Assembly: GCA_038049695.1 (NCBI GenBank)
Contig: CP142456.1
Span: forward strand, 18,938,501-19,002,500
Origin: Cinnamomum chago
Taxonomy: Eukaryota > Streptophyta > Magnoliopsida > Laurales > Lauraceae
Reading direction: 5' to 3'
DNA length: 64,000 nt
In this document: in pieces, positions 23,096 to 34,800 of the stretch
Position numbering within the stretch: position 1 is the stretch's first letter
How the letters are laid out: each line of letters starts with the position of its first letter
The notes under the pieces: model-generated
The model's input: only the letters and a program-made list of their open reading frames with translations
What the model was told of the DNA's origin: nothing
The model's database searches: none
Program-made: the position numbers and the translations under genes

Positions 23096-25192
23096 AACAC
23101 CCAACCCCGCCGCGCTGCATCATCGTCGTCTGCTTACACCCTCTTGCCGGCAGACGTCGCCAGTCGCTGGAACGCCCCTGCACAGATCGGTAGTCACCAT
23201 CATCGTCGTCCGCATCCTCTCACAAACCCATTTGTCTCATCGCTCCCTCCTCACTTCGTTGAAGCAGAAAGCAGCCAAGGGGAAGAGCCCTTTGTTTCAT
23301 TGCTTGCACAAAACCCGAAGTAAAATTAAAAAAAAAACTCAGAGAAGTATTCTCTCTTTGGCATACGTGTCCTCGTTGAGACAAGTGCCTCAGTTGGGCC
23401 TTATTTTCGGTTCGGGTTAGGTAAGATCAGGTCAACTCGATCGGTCCAGCCAACACAGCATAATCTGATCAACAATTACTTTTGACCAATCAACGACTCA
23501 TTATTTCTGCGATATTGGAGCAGTTAGAGGTCGGATTTCAGATCAGTTTTCGCCATCGTGAATATCAGGTTAGTCATAAATTTTGAATTTGCATTACAAT
23601 AAATAAAAAAAATGCCTCTCAAGAAGCAGGTAGAACTGGAGTCTTCCTCCAATAATGATGATGATCAAAGGGGAACCGTTGCACAATTATTGGTAATTAT
23701 GGTTCAAATGCAAGAGACTCTTGCAAGGATTGAGACCCAATTAACGAATTTGGAAACTAATGGGCGTGAAGATAATCATCGAGATGATGGAGGACATAAT
23801 CGGAATCAACAAGATCCACATGAAGTAAATGTTGATCGAGATTTGGGTATTAAACTTGTGATTCCCGAATATGATGGGAAATTGAAGCCAGATGAGTTTT
23901 TGGATTGGTTAGTGTGCGTTGAAAATATTTTTGCACATAAACCAATGACGGATGGTCATTAGATTACACTAGTGGCAACTCGATTTTGCAATTATGCTGC
24001 GATATGGTGGGCCGAGTTGCAAAAGAAGAGGAGATACCAACAAATTGACCCGTTGACACGTGGGCTGAGATGAAAAATTTGTTGAAACAAAAATTCCTGC
24101 ATGTCAATTACTCCAGAGATTTGCCTTCACGTTTTCAATACTTGAAACAAGGATCTAAGATAGTTGTTGAGTATTCTGAGGAGTTCATGACCATGCAAGC
24201 CCGTTGTGGCTTGAATGAAGATGATGAGGTATTAGTTGACTGATACTTTAATGGGCTTACTCTTGACATTCAAGATATCCTCGCATTCAAACATTTTGAG
24301 AATGTTGATGAGATTATTCAGCATTCTATCAAAGCTGAAGGAATTGCACATCATCAAGCCCAAAAACTTACTGTAGCTAAATGGGTTATGCAGAAGAATT
24401 CCTCCATTGCAGGTTCTAAACCGAGTGCTTCGGAGAAAGTTTTCACCAAGCTCAAAGGTCAAAATAGGCTCACATGCTTTAATTGTAAACAACAAGGGCA
24501 TCGTGCAGCAGAATGTCCAAAACGTATACACCTCATCAAGAATGAAAGTGATGTGAAAGATGCTCTAGAAGATCCTATAGAGAATGACACAGAGGAGGTG
24601 AAGGATATTATGCCCGAGGAGGGTCTTGAGTCTCTTATGGTCATCCAAGAAACTACATTGACTACTGCGAAGAAGTGGCTCCGATAAAATATTTTCACTC
24701 AAAAGGTACAGTTAATGGTCAGGAATGCATGGTAGTCATTGATGGAGGCAGTTGTCAGAATATCACATCCCAAGCTTCTGTGGATCGCTTACAGCTGAAA
24801 GTTCAGAAGCTTCATCGTCCTTATTTTGCTAGATGGTTAATGACAGGTGATGAATTGCAAGTCCGATATGCATGTCTAGTTACCTTTTCCATTGGTGCAG
24901 ATTATATAGATACAGTTTAGTGTAATGTGGTACCCATGAATAGTTATGATATCTTGTTGGGTCGCCCATAGATGTATGACAAGAATGGAACTAATGGCAT
25001 GCGTGACAATACCTATACGTTCATGCATGGTAACAAGCAAGTCACACTCCATCCTATGAAGCCGGCACCACCAAAGAAAGGGTCAAGTTCTTGTATCACC
25101 AAGGAAGCGCTTCAAGTGCACACTATCTACAAAAGCAACATCATGAAGAAGAGCCGAGTTTGAGGTCGAACCCTTTTCCAACCTGGGGAGAA

Positions 25193-25380
25193 TGATGCAA
25201 CAGCAATACCACGTCATTGCAACAAGACTCATGTGCCACATGTAGGACCCATGAAATTCTAATTTTAATTGTTATTAGTTTTATTTTTAGCAAAGAAGAT
25301 AATTATAATAAGTTTCTAATTTATTGTGTTTTTTGTTTCCTAGTTTGATTATGATTGTTTCTTAGGGTTTAAGTTTCTTT

Positions 25381-25411
<31 letters not shown>

Positions 25412-25569
25412 GATATGGGGCTTTGTAGAGAATTAGTTCTCAGATTAGAATTGAGTTAATAAACTTCCGTGTGTGGATTTTCGTTGGAGACTGTTACTTC
25501 TTCGAATGATTATTCTTCGGAACCCTAATTGTGCTCCGGCACTTGCATCCTAACCCTAGGATTGCATCA
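25193..25569 (+). repeat. 3' LTR of the TR-GAG-like element
   Basis: 377 bp with the same ends as the 5' LTR. It is longer mainly because of a (TA)n expansion at 25384-25411. Confidence 0.9.
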
Positions 25570-28080
25570 AAGTATAAGGTGCAAGTCAACTACAAGTTCC
25601 ATATGAGTCTAATAGATTTTACACAACCAAGAACATTGACTCAACATCAACTGTCCATTAAGATCGCACTCTGTCCTTTGGACGATCAGCTAGATTGCCG
25701 GTTCCTCACCCGTAGTCCTCCACAACCTGCGCCTCAAGGAACGCCTCACTCTCTGGGACTACGGGGTCGGTGATACTACCTACAACACCAAGGCTATACA
25801 AAATCAGATCCAAAGGACCTGGCAGTACAATATACAAATAGCATAGTATGAATGCATCAAAAGGAATAAAGACAATGATAATGATCTCTTGAGTAACAAG
25901 GAATAGAAATGTTAGGCAAATCATGCAATAATAACATGTCCGTCATGAATCAATATAAGGGAAGTAAACTATAATCCAACTATCTAATCAATGTGGCACA
26001 TCCATACAGGCTAGTACCGCGGGAAATTATAAAGCTGCCCTCCCATACTACATATGAGTTGGGGTGGGGATGCACGGGATCGTAGCCCTGCCAAAACAAA
26101 GTTACCGGAGTCTGCCGGCCAAAGTTTGAAGTGTCAAAGTGTACCCAATGGCATACGTCCGCCTCAAAGAATCCCCTCATGATGGCAAAGCAATATTAGC
26201 TTTTACCAAGGGTAGTCAGTGCCAACTCAAGAAACCATACAAAAAGGGTCGGTGTTAGCTAGGCTTCCCTTGTGTGAACAAGGTTTCTCAATACAAACAA
26301 AGTCCAGTATCAAAGTCCAATCCATCGCATCAAACCATCGAAATAGCCTATCCATCAAACCATCAAAGTACCAATCCATCAAAGCAATACCATCAAAGCC
26401 TAACCCATACAATCCATTCAAGGGTAATCTAATCCATACAACAAACAAACTACTCCATGGTTCAGGTTATCCCAATCATAAGACCATTGAATAGCTCGTC
26501 TAGCCACATACACGGTATATGTTCTCCAATCACATTCAAGGTCTCCTCTAGGTAAACCCTAGGTCATGGTCCTCATCCTAATCATAAAAGGCATACATCA
26601 CAGTCAAACCATAACATAAAGGAAATAATATAAGAGCAAGGTATATAAATTCAATGATGAACAAACAAGGAAGAAATATAAGTAGCCAATCTAGGTCAAG
26701 GCCCCTCCTTCAGGTATGATATCAACCTTCGCCAATATAGTGGTTAAATGGGGTTTAGATGTCCCATATTCATTACTTGGTGCTCCGAAGGTGATTGATA
26801 TCCAAAACATATATTAATCATCGTATCGGTTCCAATTAAACCTTCCATACCCTACTTTGTGGTAGCCAGTAAGAGAATGTTAAGCTCACCCATCCTAGCA
26901 CCTCAAGATCTCCAATTACAAGCCCTTAAACAAGTTAAATTGGTTAAATAGGGTTAAAAGATGCAAAAATTCTGCACTTCCGCAAATCCCGAACTTACGG
27001 TCGGCCTAGCCTCGGCTAGCCATAAGCGAGGGTGGCGGTTAGCCGTGAGATAACTGCTGTGTAATTTTGGTGAAATTCCCACATACTGGAATTGTAACGA
27101 TAACAAGGTCTCTTTTGTACAGCGGTTAGCTCGCAATAGCCGTAACCTTCTCGCGGTTAGCCTCCTAGTCACTGCAGTTCAAATTTCTAGAAAATCCACA
27201 TGCTGTCTTTGTGACTGAAAATACACTATGGTTAGCCTCACGGCTAGCCGTGAGATCTCCATGGTTAACCGTAAGGTCACCGAACTTCATTTCTTATAAA
27301 ACACTGACATACTGGAAATGTAACCGCGGAGCCAGCAGCTAGCCTTCTGGAGTCCCACTGTTAGCCATAAATAACTCACGGCTAGCCGTGAAGCTTCAGA
27401 ATCAAACTCCAATGTTTCGAAATCCCTCCAATTCCAATACAACCAAAATCTCCTCAAATTCCATTCAAACCACAAAGAAACATTCTCCATCACATACCAC
27501 ATCATAATTCAACATCAAACCACATATATATTAGGCCTTTCATCATCAAATTGGTGGTCCAAGCATATAAAGGTCTAAAACAAGAAAAGAGCTTAGAACT
27601 TGGGGAAATCTACAGCATCCATCAATTCAATTGAGATCAAACACAGGAATCAAAGGTAAGTCATCATGCATGCTATGTTATGTGTATATTGTACTTGCCT
27701 TGGCCTCCAATCTAGGGTTTCCAAGCCAATCTCTCAAGATCCATGCCCTCTAAGCCTCCAAAACCCAAGAACACCTCTAAAACTCTAAAATAGCAAGATC
27801 AACACCTCCTACAGCCCAATCCCAACGAGAAATATGAATTATAGTGAGAATTTACAAAGAGAAACCCTAGGAAGCTATAGACATGGAGGTGGATTTTGAA
27901 ACTTACCTTGATAGGAAGAAGATGATGAGATATATCAAGAGAGATGGTGAATCCAAGTAGATGAAGGCTGGAACTCTTGAGAATTCTCTGGTTTGGTGAA
28001 GCTTGGCCCTAATCTTGCAAGAAGAAATCCTAGCTGGAGTTTCACTTCTCTCACTCACAAGAAGCATGAGATGTCGAAGG

Positions 28081-28485
28081 CTTTGGACTTGTACATGGAC
28101 ATGTCTACGTTGCTTATATCTTTGTTGTATCATACTGAGATAACTAGTGTGAAAAGTACAAATCTGAATAGGTTCATATATACCATCATTACCATGCCAT
28201 AACCACCACCATACTGAAATCTTACTCTTAATTTTTTGTTGAACAACTGGCTGATAGTTATTATCTTCTTAAGGACCTGTTTGTTTGCAACTGAACACAT
28301 TTGGATTCATACCATAAGTGGGTAAACATGAAGATCAAAGGTTAATTTAAAAAAATGAGAATAAAATAACATTTACTTTGAGATAAATAAAATCAAAAGA
28401 AGATGGGAAATGAATGCCCAGCCATTTCCCTAGTAATTCAATACATAGGAAAGTGAATGTGCTATCTACATCTTCATTTTTATCA
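28081..28485. other. Non-coding stretch
   Basis: AT-rich sequence between the LTR block and the RTE-type fragment. Nothing is recognised in it. Confidence 0.5.
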
Positions 28486-28690
28486 TCAACGCCTTGTCCC
28501 AACTATGTTAAGGAGAGCTACATGAATTTTGTTTCCCCATTTCAATCTATCCTGAGCTAAAACCTTAGATAGATAGCACTTCTTGAGATCCACTTGTACT
28601 ATTACCATCCACGTCCTCTTCAGCCTACTCTTTCCCCACGGTGAGCCATCAACCTGCATAGAAAAGCTTTTCTTCACCTGAAATCCTATC
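28486..28690 (-). mobile_element. 3' fragment of an RTE-type LINE
   Basis: The minus-strand frame reads VDGSPWGKSRLKRTW, then DLKKCYLSKVLAQDRLKW, then IHVALLNIVGTRR. This matches the pattern VDG.P.GRGRPK.TW...D...C.L...LAQDR..W...IHV(ADP) seen at the C-terminal end of plant RTE-clade LINE proteins. Only the last ~65 codons are visible, with a stop after GTRR. The usual IHVADP is altered here to IHVALL. Confidence 0.55.
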
Positions 28691-29016
28691 TACATCTCCA
28701 CCTTAAATCCTTCACCCTTCACCTCTTTAATAAACCTTTCCTATGTATTTTTAATGCAAATAGACACGCTCTAAACCTTATTGTTTATTTATAGCATGGT
28801 TTTTAATGACAATAAATATTGTTTATTATACTCCATTAAAAAAATTTACATTTTTGTCTTAAATATTGATTAATATGCTGCATTTAAAAAAATTGCATTT
28901 TGTCTTGAATTATTTGCAGGTCCACATGACTGGGTGATCAGGCCCTATTTCACTCGCTCCTTATGAACGAGGTTCTAGTGTACACCAAAAGTGAGCCTCT
29001 CAAGTATTAAAATATC

Positions 29017-29463
29017 ATGAATTCTGCACCTCCAAACTCAAAAAATCTTGAAGACATTTTCGACTCTTCTGTTAACTTGGAAGAAACCCATTTCAATGAG
29101 GGTTTCAGAGATGGATTCAATGATGGTTTGGCCCCAGGAAAGCAGGAGGGAAGGGAGGTGGGTTTGAAATTAGGATTTGAAATTGGAGAGGAATTAGGGT
29201 TTTATCGGGGCTGCATTGACATGTGGAATGCTGCTATCTGCATGGATTCCCACGGAAGATTCTCTTCTAGAGTTCAGAAGAACATCAAACAGATGGAGGA
29301 ATTGATCGAAAAGTATCCGATTTTGGATCCAGAGAATGAGAATGTTCAAGAAATGATGGATGGATTGAGGCTGAAATTCCGTGCAATCTCCGCATCTCTG
29401 TCCATGAAGTTGGAATATGATGGATACCCCAAATCATCTGAAGTCAATCGTATCGAGTTTTGA
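29017..29463 (+). CDS. LTO1: LTO1 / ORAOV1 homologue (Yae1-Lto1 family)
   Basis: 148 codons in one exon. Lto1 partners Yae1 as an adaptor that brings the cytosolic Fe-S assembly targeting complex to the ABC protein Rli1/ABCE1, and so supports ribosome recycling and biogenesis; this is known for yeast and human and inferred here. The sequence shows the defining glycine-spaced repeat at about residues 28-66 (EGFRDGFNDGLAPGKQEG, then LKLGFEIGEELGFYRGC), preceded by the acidic lead DDIFDSS-like EDIFDSSVNLEETHF. The C-terminal half (VQKNIKQMEELIEKYPILDP) is helical and typical of the plant form. The length agrees with the family. An AG acceptor-like site (ttatttgcag at 28911-28920) suggests a 5' UTR intron. 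A possible in-frame ATG choice problem is small: the first ATG gives the full domain. The frame is intact. Confidence 0.92.
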   Translation: MNSAPPNSKNLEDIFDSSVNLEETHFNEGFRDGFNDGLAPGKQEGREVGLKLGFEIGEELGFYRGCIDMWNAAICMDSHGRFSSRVQKNIKQMEELIEKYPILDPENENVQEMMDGLRLKFRAISASLSMKLEYDGYPKSSEVNRIEF

Positions 29464-31640
29464 AGGGATATGACCTTTTTTCTGCTGTAAATTATCTTGA
29501 ATTTTGTTGTTTAGCTTTGATTAGATAACAATTTCTTTGTATGCATGTGTATTTGGGTTTCCCTAAGATTTGGTGTTTGGCTTTGATCATCAATTTTTTG
29601 GCTGAAGGTGCTAAACATATAGGCTAACATCAAATCAGCTGCCTCTTGTTTAGTTCAGAAAGTACTTTTCTTTCCTAAAGATGAGAAGAGATTCTAGAAA
29701 TTCTTGCATATGCTTACAGCTGAAAATTAGATTCATTGACAATTTTTCCTTTCTTTATAGCCATTAGATGACTATATTTCTATTTTAATGAAATTTCTCC
29801 CTGAGAATTTTGAAGGTTTTAAAACTATTTAAATACCGTGTGTGGCCTTTCCATCCATGAATGCATTGCAGAACTTTTAAACCAAACCTTAACAATCAGG
29901 GTACACTTAACTTTCACTTCAATTAGAGTGATGGGTACGTATGGTTGAACTAAATTAAATTCTGAAATGTCCTGGTAATTGAGGACTGGTTGATGATCTT
30001 TTTTTTTTTTTTTGGAAAGGATAACTGGTTGATGATCTGCAACAAATCTCCTTAGATAAGGTCTTCGACCTGAAGTATAGTGTTTGCACTTTTAGCCTAT
30101 TCAAAAGTATATGCAGGCGTACGCATCCTAAACTTTTTAGTGGAGTATAAGCTGGCAGAAAATTGGAAATCCTAAATACTTGTTAGACCTTATCCCCTGA
30201 ACTCTCCAAATTATCTACATGATGGAGGGAATGCCAGACCGTACATTGAGGCAGCTAAAAAAGTGAATGGAATGCTCCAAACTCTATCATTTTGAATGAT
30301 TCTTGAGATAGACATTTGGAAATTCTAGTTGTGGAGTTTCTTTCTAGATATTTGAGAGCATTTGAAATTCTCCTGACAAGACTTCGTCAAACAAATTATT
30401 CATTTATAAAAGAGCAAGATTTGTCAGAGAGGAGAGCGATAATATCTTCAAGTAGGCAGATTTTAACTAGATTTTACTTTAATTTGATGTAGTTGTGTCT
30501 TTGATGTTATGGGTTGAGTTGGACAAAGATGGAGTTGCTTTGGGTTCTGCCATGACCTTTTGTTCATGGGTTTCAATCTCAACTGAAACAGAAGGGGCCT
30601 TTAGTCTGGACCTGTCCCTGACAAGATATTTTGAAGATGAGAGGGATCTTCTTTTAAGCTTCAGTATGAGTATAATGAATTGCATTCCTTGTATGGAGAA
30701 ACCCAATCTATACCCATGGCCCACCTTAGTACTATTTTTTCCCTATATTAAAAAGAGAACATGTTTTCCTCATCAAAGGTCAACCTAATTAAATCCATCC
30801 AGGACATAAGTCATCTAAGCACTATACAAAAACAGCATTCAGCAACATATGGCATCTCAAGAGTCTCATCTATTTCTTACTTCCAAATGCCTTCTTGTAG
30901 CTCCTCCTACTGTAAGAGGTAGACTGTCGCAATCACCTTTAGATTAACCAAATTCATTGGGACAGCAAGTGGGAAACAAATAAATTCGATTGATGCTTCT
31001 GTTTGTGAATTTAAGTCAAAGATTCCTTCCAAAACCAATATAAAAGAATGGTACATTAATTTATTTGTGGCATACCAAGACTATCAAGGAACTTTGAAAT
31101 CAGATTCTCCCTTTATCTGGTTGTCCTTGATGACAAAAGCCTCACAAAAAAACAAGTACTTTTGTCTTGGGTGGAAGATGTTGTCCATTTTTATTGTTTT
31201 TTCTTTGGTAACAGTCACTAGACAAATATCTCCCTATTAGAGCTAAACCACAATGTTGTGGGCATAGCAAGGCACCCTTTTCGTCATAAGACAAATCAGG
31301 TGGTGTTTACTTTCAAGGAAGAAAAGGCTTACGATTCACTATTTTTGGCACCAGATATATACAGTTACTTCAAAATGGACAATGTATAGGTGTCTTACGT
31401 TATGCCATTGCCCTGCTGTGTCACAATAGAGTTCTGTTTTTCTTTTCCTATCCTTGCAATATCAGGGCATCATAGCCACCTACTTGGACTTTGATAATTT
31501 CCTTGTATGTATTTCTCCCATCAATATCAGATTCGGTTCTGGGCTTCCACTGTACCTACTAATTTTGACTTTCCTACCAACGGTTTTTGTTCTCATTGGT
31601 CATCTTTCAAGTAACAAGACGGAGTTTACATTAGAACTGA
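29464..31640. other. Intergenic, no gene seen
   Basis: AT-rich sequence with a T15-like run at 30000-30014. A 30480-30790 stretch is open on both strands, but neither translation resembles a known protein. From about 31640 the sequence turns CT-rich (ctcttcctcagttcctttct), which I read as the leader of the transporter gene. Confidence 0.5.
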
Positions 31641-31858
31641 GACTTTCGTTCTCTTCCTCAGTTCCTTTCTCAAGAGACTATTGCAATTTCTCTGAGCAAT
31701 CAACTTCTCTGTCCCTCTCCAATGAAAAGCCAAAGTCCTTCTCGTCTCTGACTCTTTCTTCCAGTATTTTACTCTTTTACCAGCAGATGGTGCTGATGGA
31801 ATTGCAGTGGCAAAGGAAGAAGAAGTAGAAGAAAGAAAGAAAGAACATAGGAGATAAG

Positions 31859-34800
31859 ATGGAATCTGACTCTACAGGCCCAGGAGAGAAATCTGGGGTT
31901 GAAGACATTGAAGAATTCAAGTCCTCTAACAGAGGAAAGGGGACATGGAAGCACGCAGCTTTCCATGTTGCAACGACGATTGCCACCCCAGCCGCATATG
32001 CCCCGTTACCGTTCGCTCTTGCATCTCTTGGATGGCCCATTGGTAATCCTCCTAAGCACTGTTGCTACTTTTTTAGTCTTTTGATTGTATGAGCTTCGTT
32101 GTTTAGTCTCTCAAAGTTGTGGGTTTGAAGATAAGATCCAGTTCTGTCATTTGATTGCCCATACCACAGATATCTCAGATAGAATAAATTCAGATCCAAG
32201 AATGAAAAAAAAAAAAGAAAAAGTTATTTTGGTTTAGTGGCTATCTTAGTCATGGTGTTTAATGCAACCAGGGTCCTTCAGTTGGCAGTCTCAATATCAT
32301 TTGTGCCTCTTGTTTTTAATTGGTTAGTGGATAGAGTTTCATGTGGTTTAAGGACAAAAGGGTATGGGCTCATTTGGGTCTCTGTAAGCTGAGTGCAGAT
32401 AGCTCAATTTAACTTGGTTTATATGTTTGATTTGACAAGAACTAAATGTAGACAGGGTTAGGTATTTAGACTTGAAGATAAACTGGTTGTAGTGCAACCA
32501 AATGCCTAGGATTAAAACACCACCTATAGTCCTTGTGGAATGGCAATAATAATTCGATAGATGATAGTTTTACAATACATATACGCTTAAGTGTTAAGAA
32601 GCTGAACACCCAACTGCAAGAAACCAATGAGCACCCAATCATGCTTCTTCCTCCAGTATTCTGTAATTACAATTTTGATTTTTGGTAACAAATGACCCTT
32701 CTTGTAGCATCAAATGGGCCCTCGTAGGACTATGGAAATTGGTTCTCTTGATTCTCCTTGGTCTCTTGATTTTCTAAATTGAGGGAGTCATGTGCTTGAT
32801 CTTGCTTACCACAAACTTCTTAGCACTTTTTGGCCACTCTATAGTTCTAGGGTCCCAGGTAAACCTTTGAATTTGTTTTTCTGTTTTTTTCTTCCTTGCA
32901 TGCCACTCTTAAGATTTAAATACAGATATAGTCTTACGCCCCTTGTGGACTAGATGGAGACAGAGTATCTGATTTTTTTAAAGTCTTGCAGTGGGTAACT
33001 TTCAATGCAACAAATATAATAAATCAATCAGCTTTTATTGTCATTATTTCTATGTATTTACACTTGTCGTTGTCTAACTCCAACTGGAGTTGGCCCCACT
33101 TTAAGATTAATCACTAGTAAAACATGGATTACACTTTGGTTTTTATTCCAACCGCATGTTTTACACATGATTAGTCTGAGATGGTGGGCCCACCTAAATT
33201 AAATTTGGCGCAGAGTAAATGTAAAGAAGAATAATTATTTTGAGTGGTTTGGATTTTATTGGGCTCAAGTGATGGACTTATTAGTGTGGAAGCACTATGA
33301 ACTAGTACATCAAGCTTATTGAACTCAAACTCTGATTTGGATGAATTGAAAAGAAAATCAATTGAACCTTGTTCATCAAATTTTCTGAGAAAGCTAAGTC
33401 TCGGATGCGAATTAATCGAACCGTGGGACGGGTAACTATGCTTTTGCGGAATTCATTCTTCTACAAAATGAAAATGTTCCAAGTCACACTGCAAAGAAAG
33501 GATAAAACCTTAGTTACTGAAGCTTAACTTCTATGCGCTTTTCAGAAAATGCTGAGGTTAGAACCTTTCTGACAAGAACTAAGAAAACCTTAAGTCTTAC
33601 TGTGCATGTGTGAGTTTAATTGACGGAAGAAACTTATGGAAATGGAGAAATATAAACCGTCCTTCATCAACACTTCTGATTCAAATGTCTGCCCTTTTCT
33701 CTGTTTTCTTAATCTATCCTTCTTCTAAAGTTTTAGAACTATATCATAACTGATTCAATATATTTGTTTGAATTCAGGTGTGTGCATTTTGGTGAGTGGA
33801 ACATTAACTACTTGGTACTCTAGTCTTCTAATCGCATCTTTGTGGGAGTGGAATGGAGAAAAGCACACTACTTATCGGGAGCTGGGGAAGAGTATCTTTG
33901 GTTGGTAAACCACTCTCCCTGCTTCACTAAATAAAAAACTTTTTTTTCTTTAAGGTATTGGTTTCAATGTTTATGCTGCTTCTATCCATGTATATATAAT
34001 TTATTGACTCATTTTTGGTTTTTGAAGGATCATGGGGCTACTGGTCGATAACATTTTTTCAACAGGTGGCTTCTATAGGCAACAACATCGCCATTCATAT
34101 TGCAGCTGGAACCAGCCTCAAGGTGAGTCTTACTGAGCTGTGGTGAAACTTTCCTTTTAATGGTCAGTGTTTGGCCGTGACCAATCAAAACCATTAACCA
34201 TCAGAAATTCTGGTCGTTTTCTTCTCTCAGGCAGTTTACAAGTACTATCATAGGGATGGTACCATGACATTGCAGAAGTTCATTATCTTTTTTGGGGCAT
34301 TTGAGCTTCTTCTATCACAACTCCCGGATATCCACTCATTGCGGTGGGTGAATGCACTGTGCACTGGTAGCACCATTGGCTTCGCTGGAACAACAATTGG
34401 TGTGGCTATCTATAATGGTAAGATTTGCAATGTCCTCTTTTATTCAATTGATTATTCAGTTGGTTCATATTCAGCCAAAACAGTGTCATAACCAAATAAA
34501 ACTCTACTAGAAAATGCTAATATATTTCACACTCAAACATGTTAAAATTTATTTTGGATTTTAAATAAAACTCTACTAGAAAATGCTAATATATTTCACA
34601 CTCAAACATGTTAAAATTTATTTTGGATTTTACCTTGTAAATGGCTTTCTGTTTGAGCTAGAAGTAAGTTAGATTCTATTTCTCCTTTCTATGGATGGGT
34701 TTCTTTCTTCTCTAAATCTGGTTCATATTAAATAAGATCAGCCCTAGAATACAATTAGCAAAATCAATGATAATTTGTATTGACAATGTCCTACATTACT

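Larger units (their letters stand above)
22158..25569 (+). mobile_element. TR-GAG-like non-autonomous LTR element, 3.4 kb
   Basis: 5' LTR 22158-22508 and 3' LTR 25193-25569, both running TGATGCA...TGCATCA. AAGTA flanks both sides (22153-22157 and 25570-25574), a perfect 5-bp target duplication. A primer-binding site TGGTATCAGAGC lies at 22511-22522 and a purine-rich tract (ctggggagaa) just before the 3' LTR. The interior has a C-rich leader of about 1.1 kb, then a gypsy-type gag region from 23612 (IPEYDGKLKPDEFLDWL), a CCHC zinc knuckle (CFNCKQQGHRAAEC) near 24475, and a protease-like stretch near 24725-24980. No reverse transcriptase, RNase H or integrase follows. The coding part is broken in a few places. 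The LTRs differ at about 20 positions by eye (5-6%), pointing to an age of a few million years at usual plant rates. Confidence 0.88.
21921..28080 (+). mobile_element. Gypsy-type LTR block that received a TR-GAG element
   Basis: It starts with TGTTTCTCACGCCCCAATTC-like sequence (doubled at 21921-22033) and continues ggatccaggatcttagttca, the style of plant Del/Tekay-type LTR starts. After the inserted element it resumes at 25570 with LTR-like non-coding sequence. This includes a block of ggctagccgtgag words at 26990-27400 that resembles, without being a copy of, the CGG-rich block of the 5021-15594 LTRs. Excluding the insertion it is about 2.7 kb. No coding domain is seen. The right end is approximate and no target duplication was found. 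Confidence 0.5.

Noticed and set aside
22430-23420. Pro/Ser/His-rich frames of up to 123 codons
   Set aside because: This is the C-rich leader of the TR-GAG-like element; the composition explains the lack of stops.
30479-30788. Overlapping open frames on both strands (81 and 97 codons)
   Set aside because: Neither translation resembles a known family, and no splice context or leader is seen.
31454-31828. 124-codon frame upstream of the transporter ATG
   Set aside because: It coincides with the CT-rich 5' leader of the transporter gene and lacks any domain.
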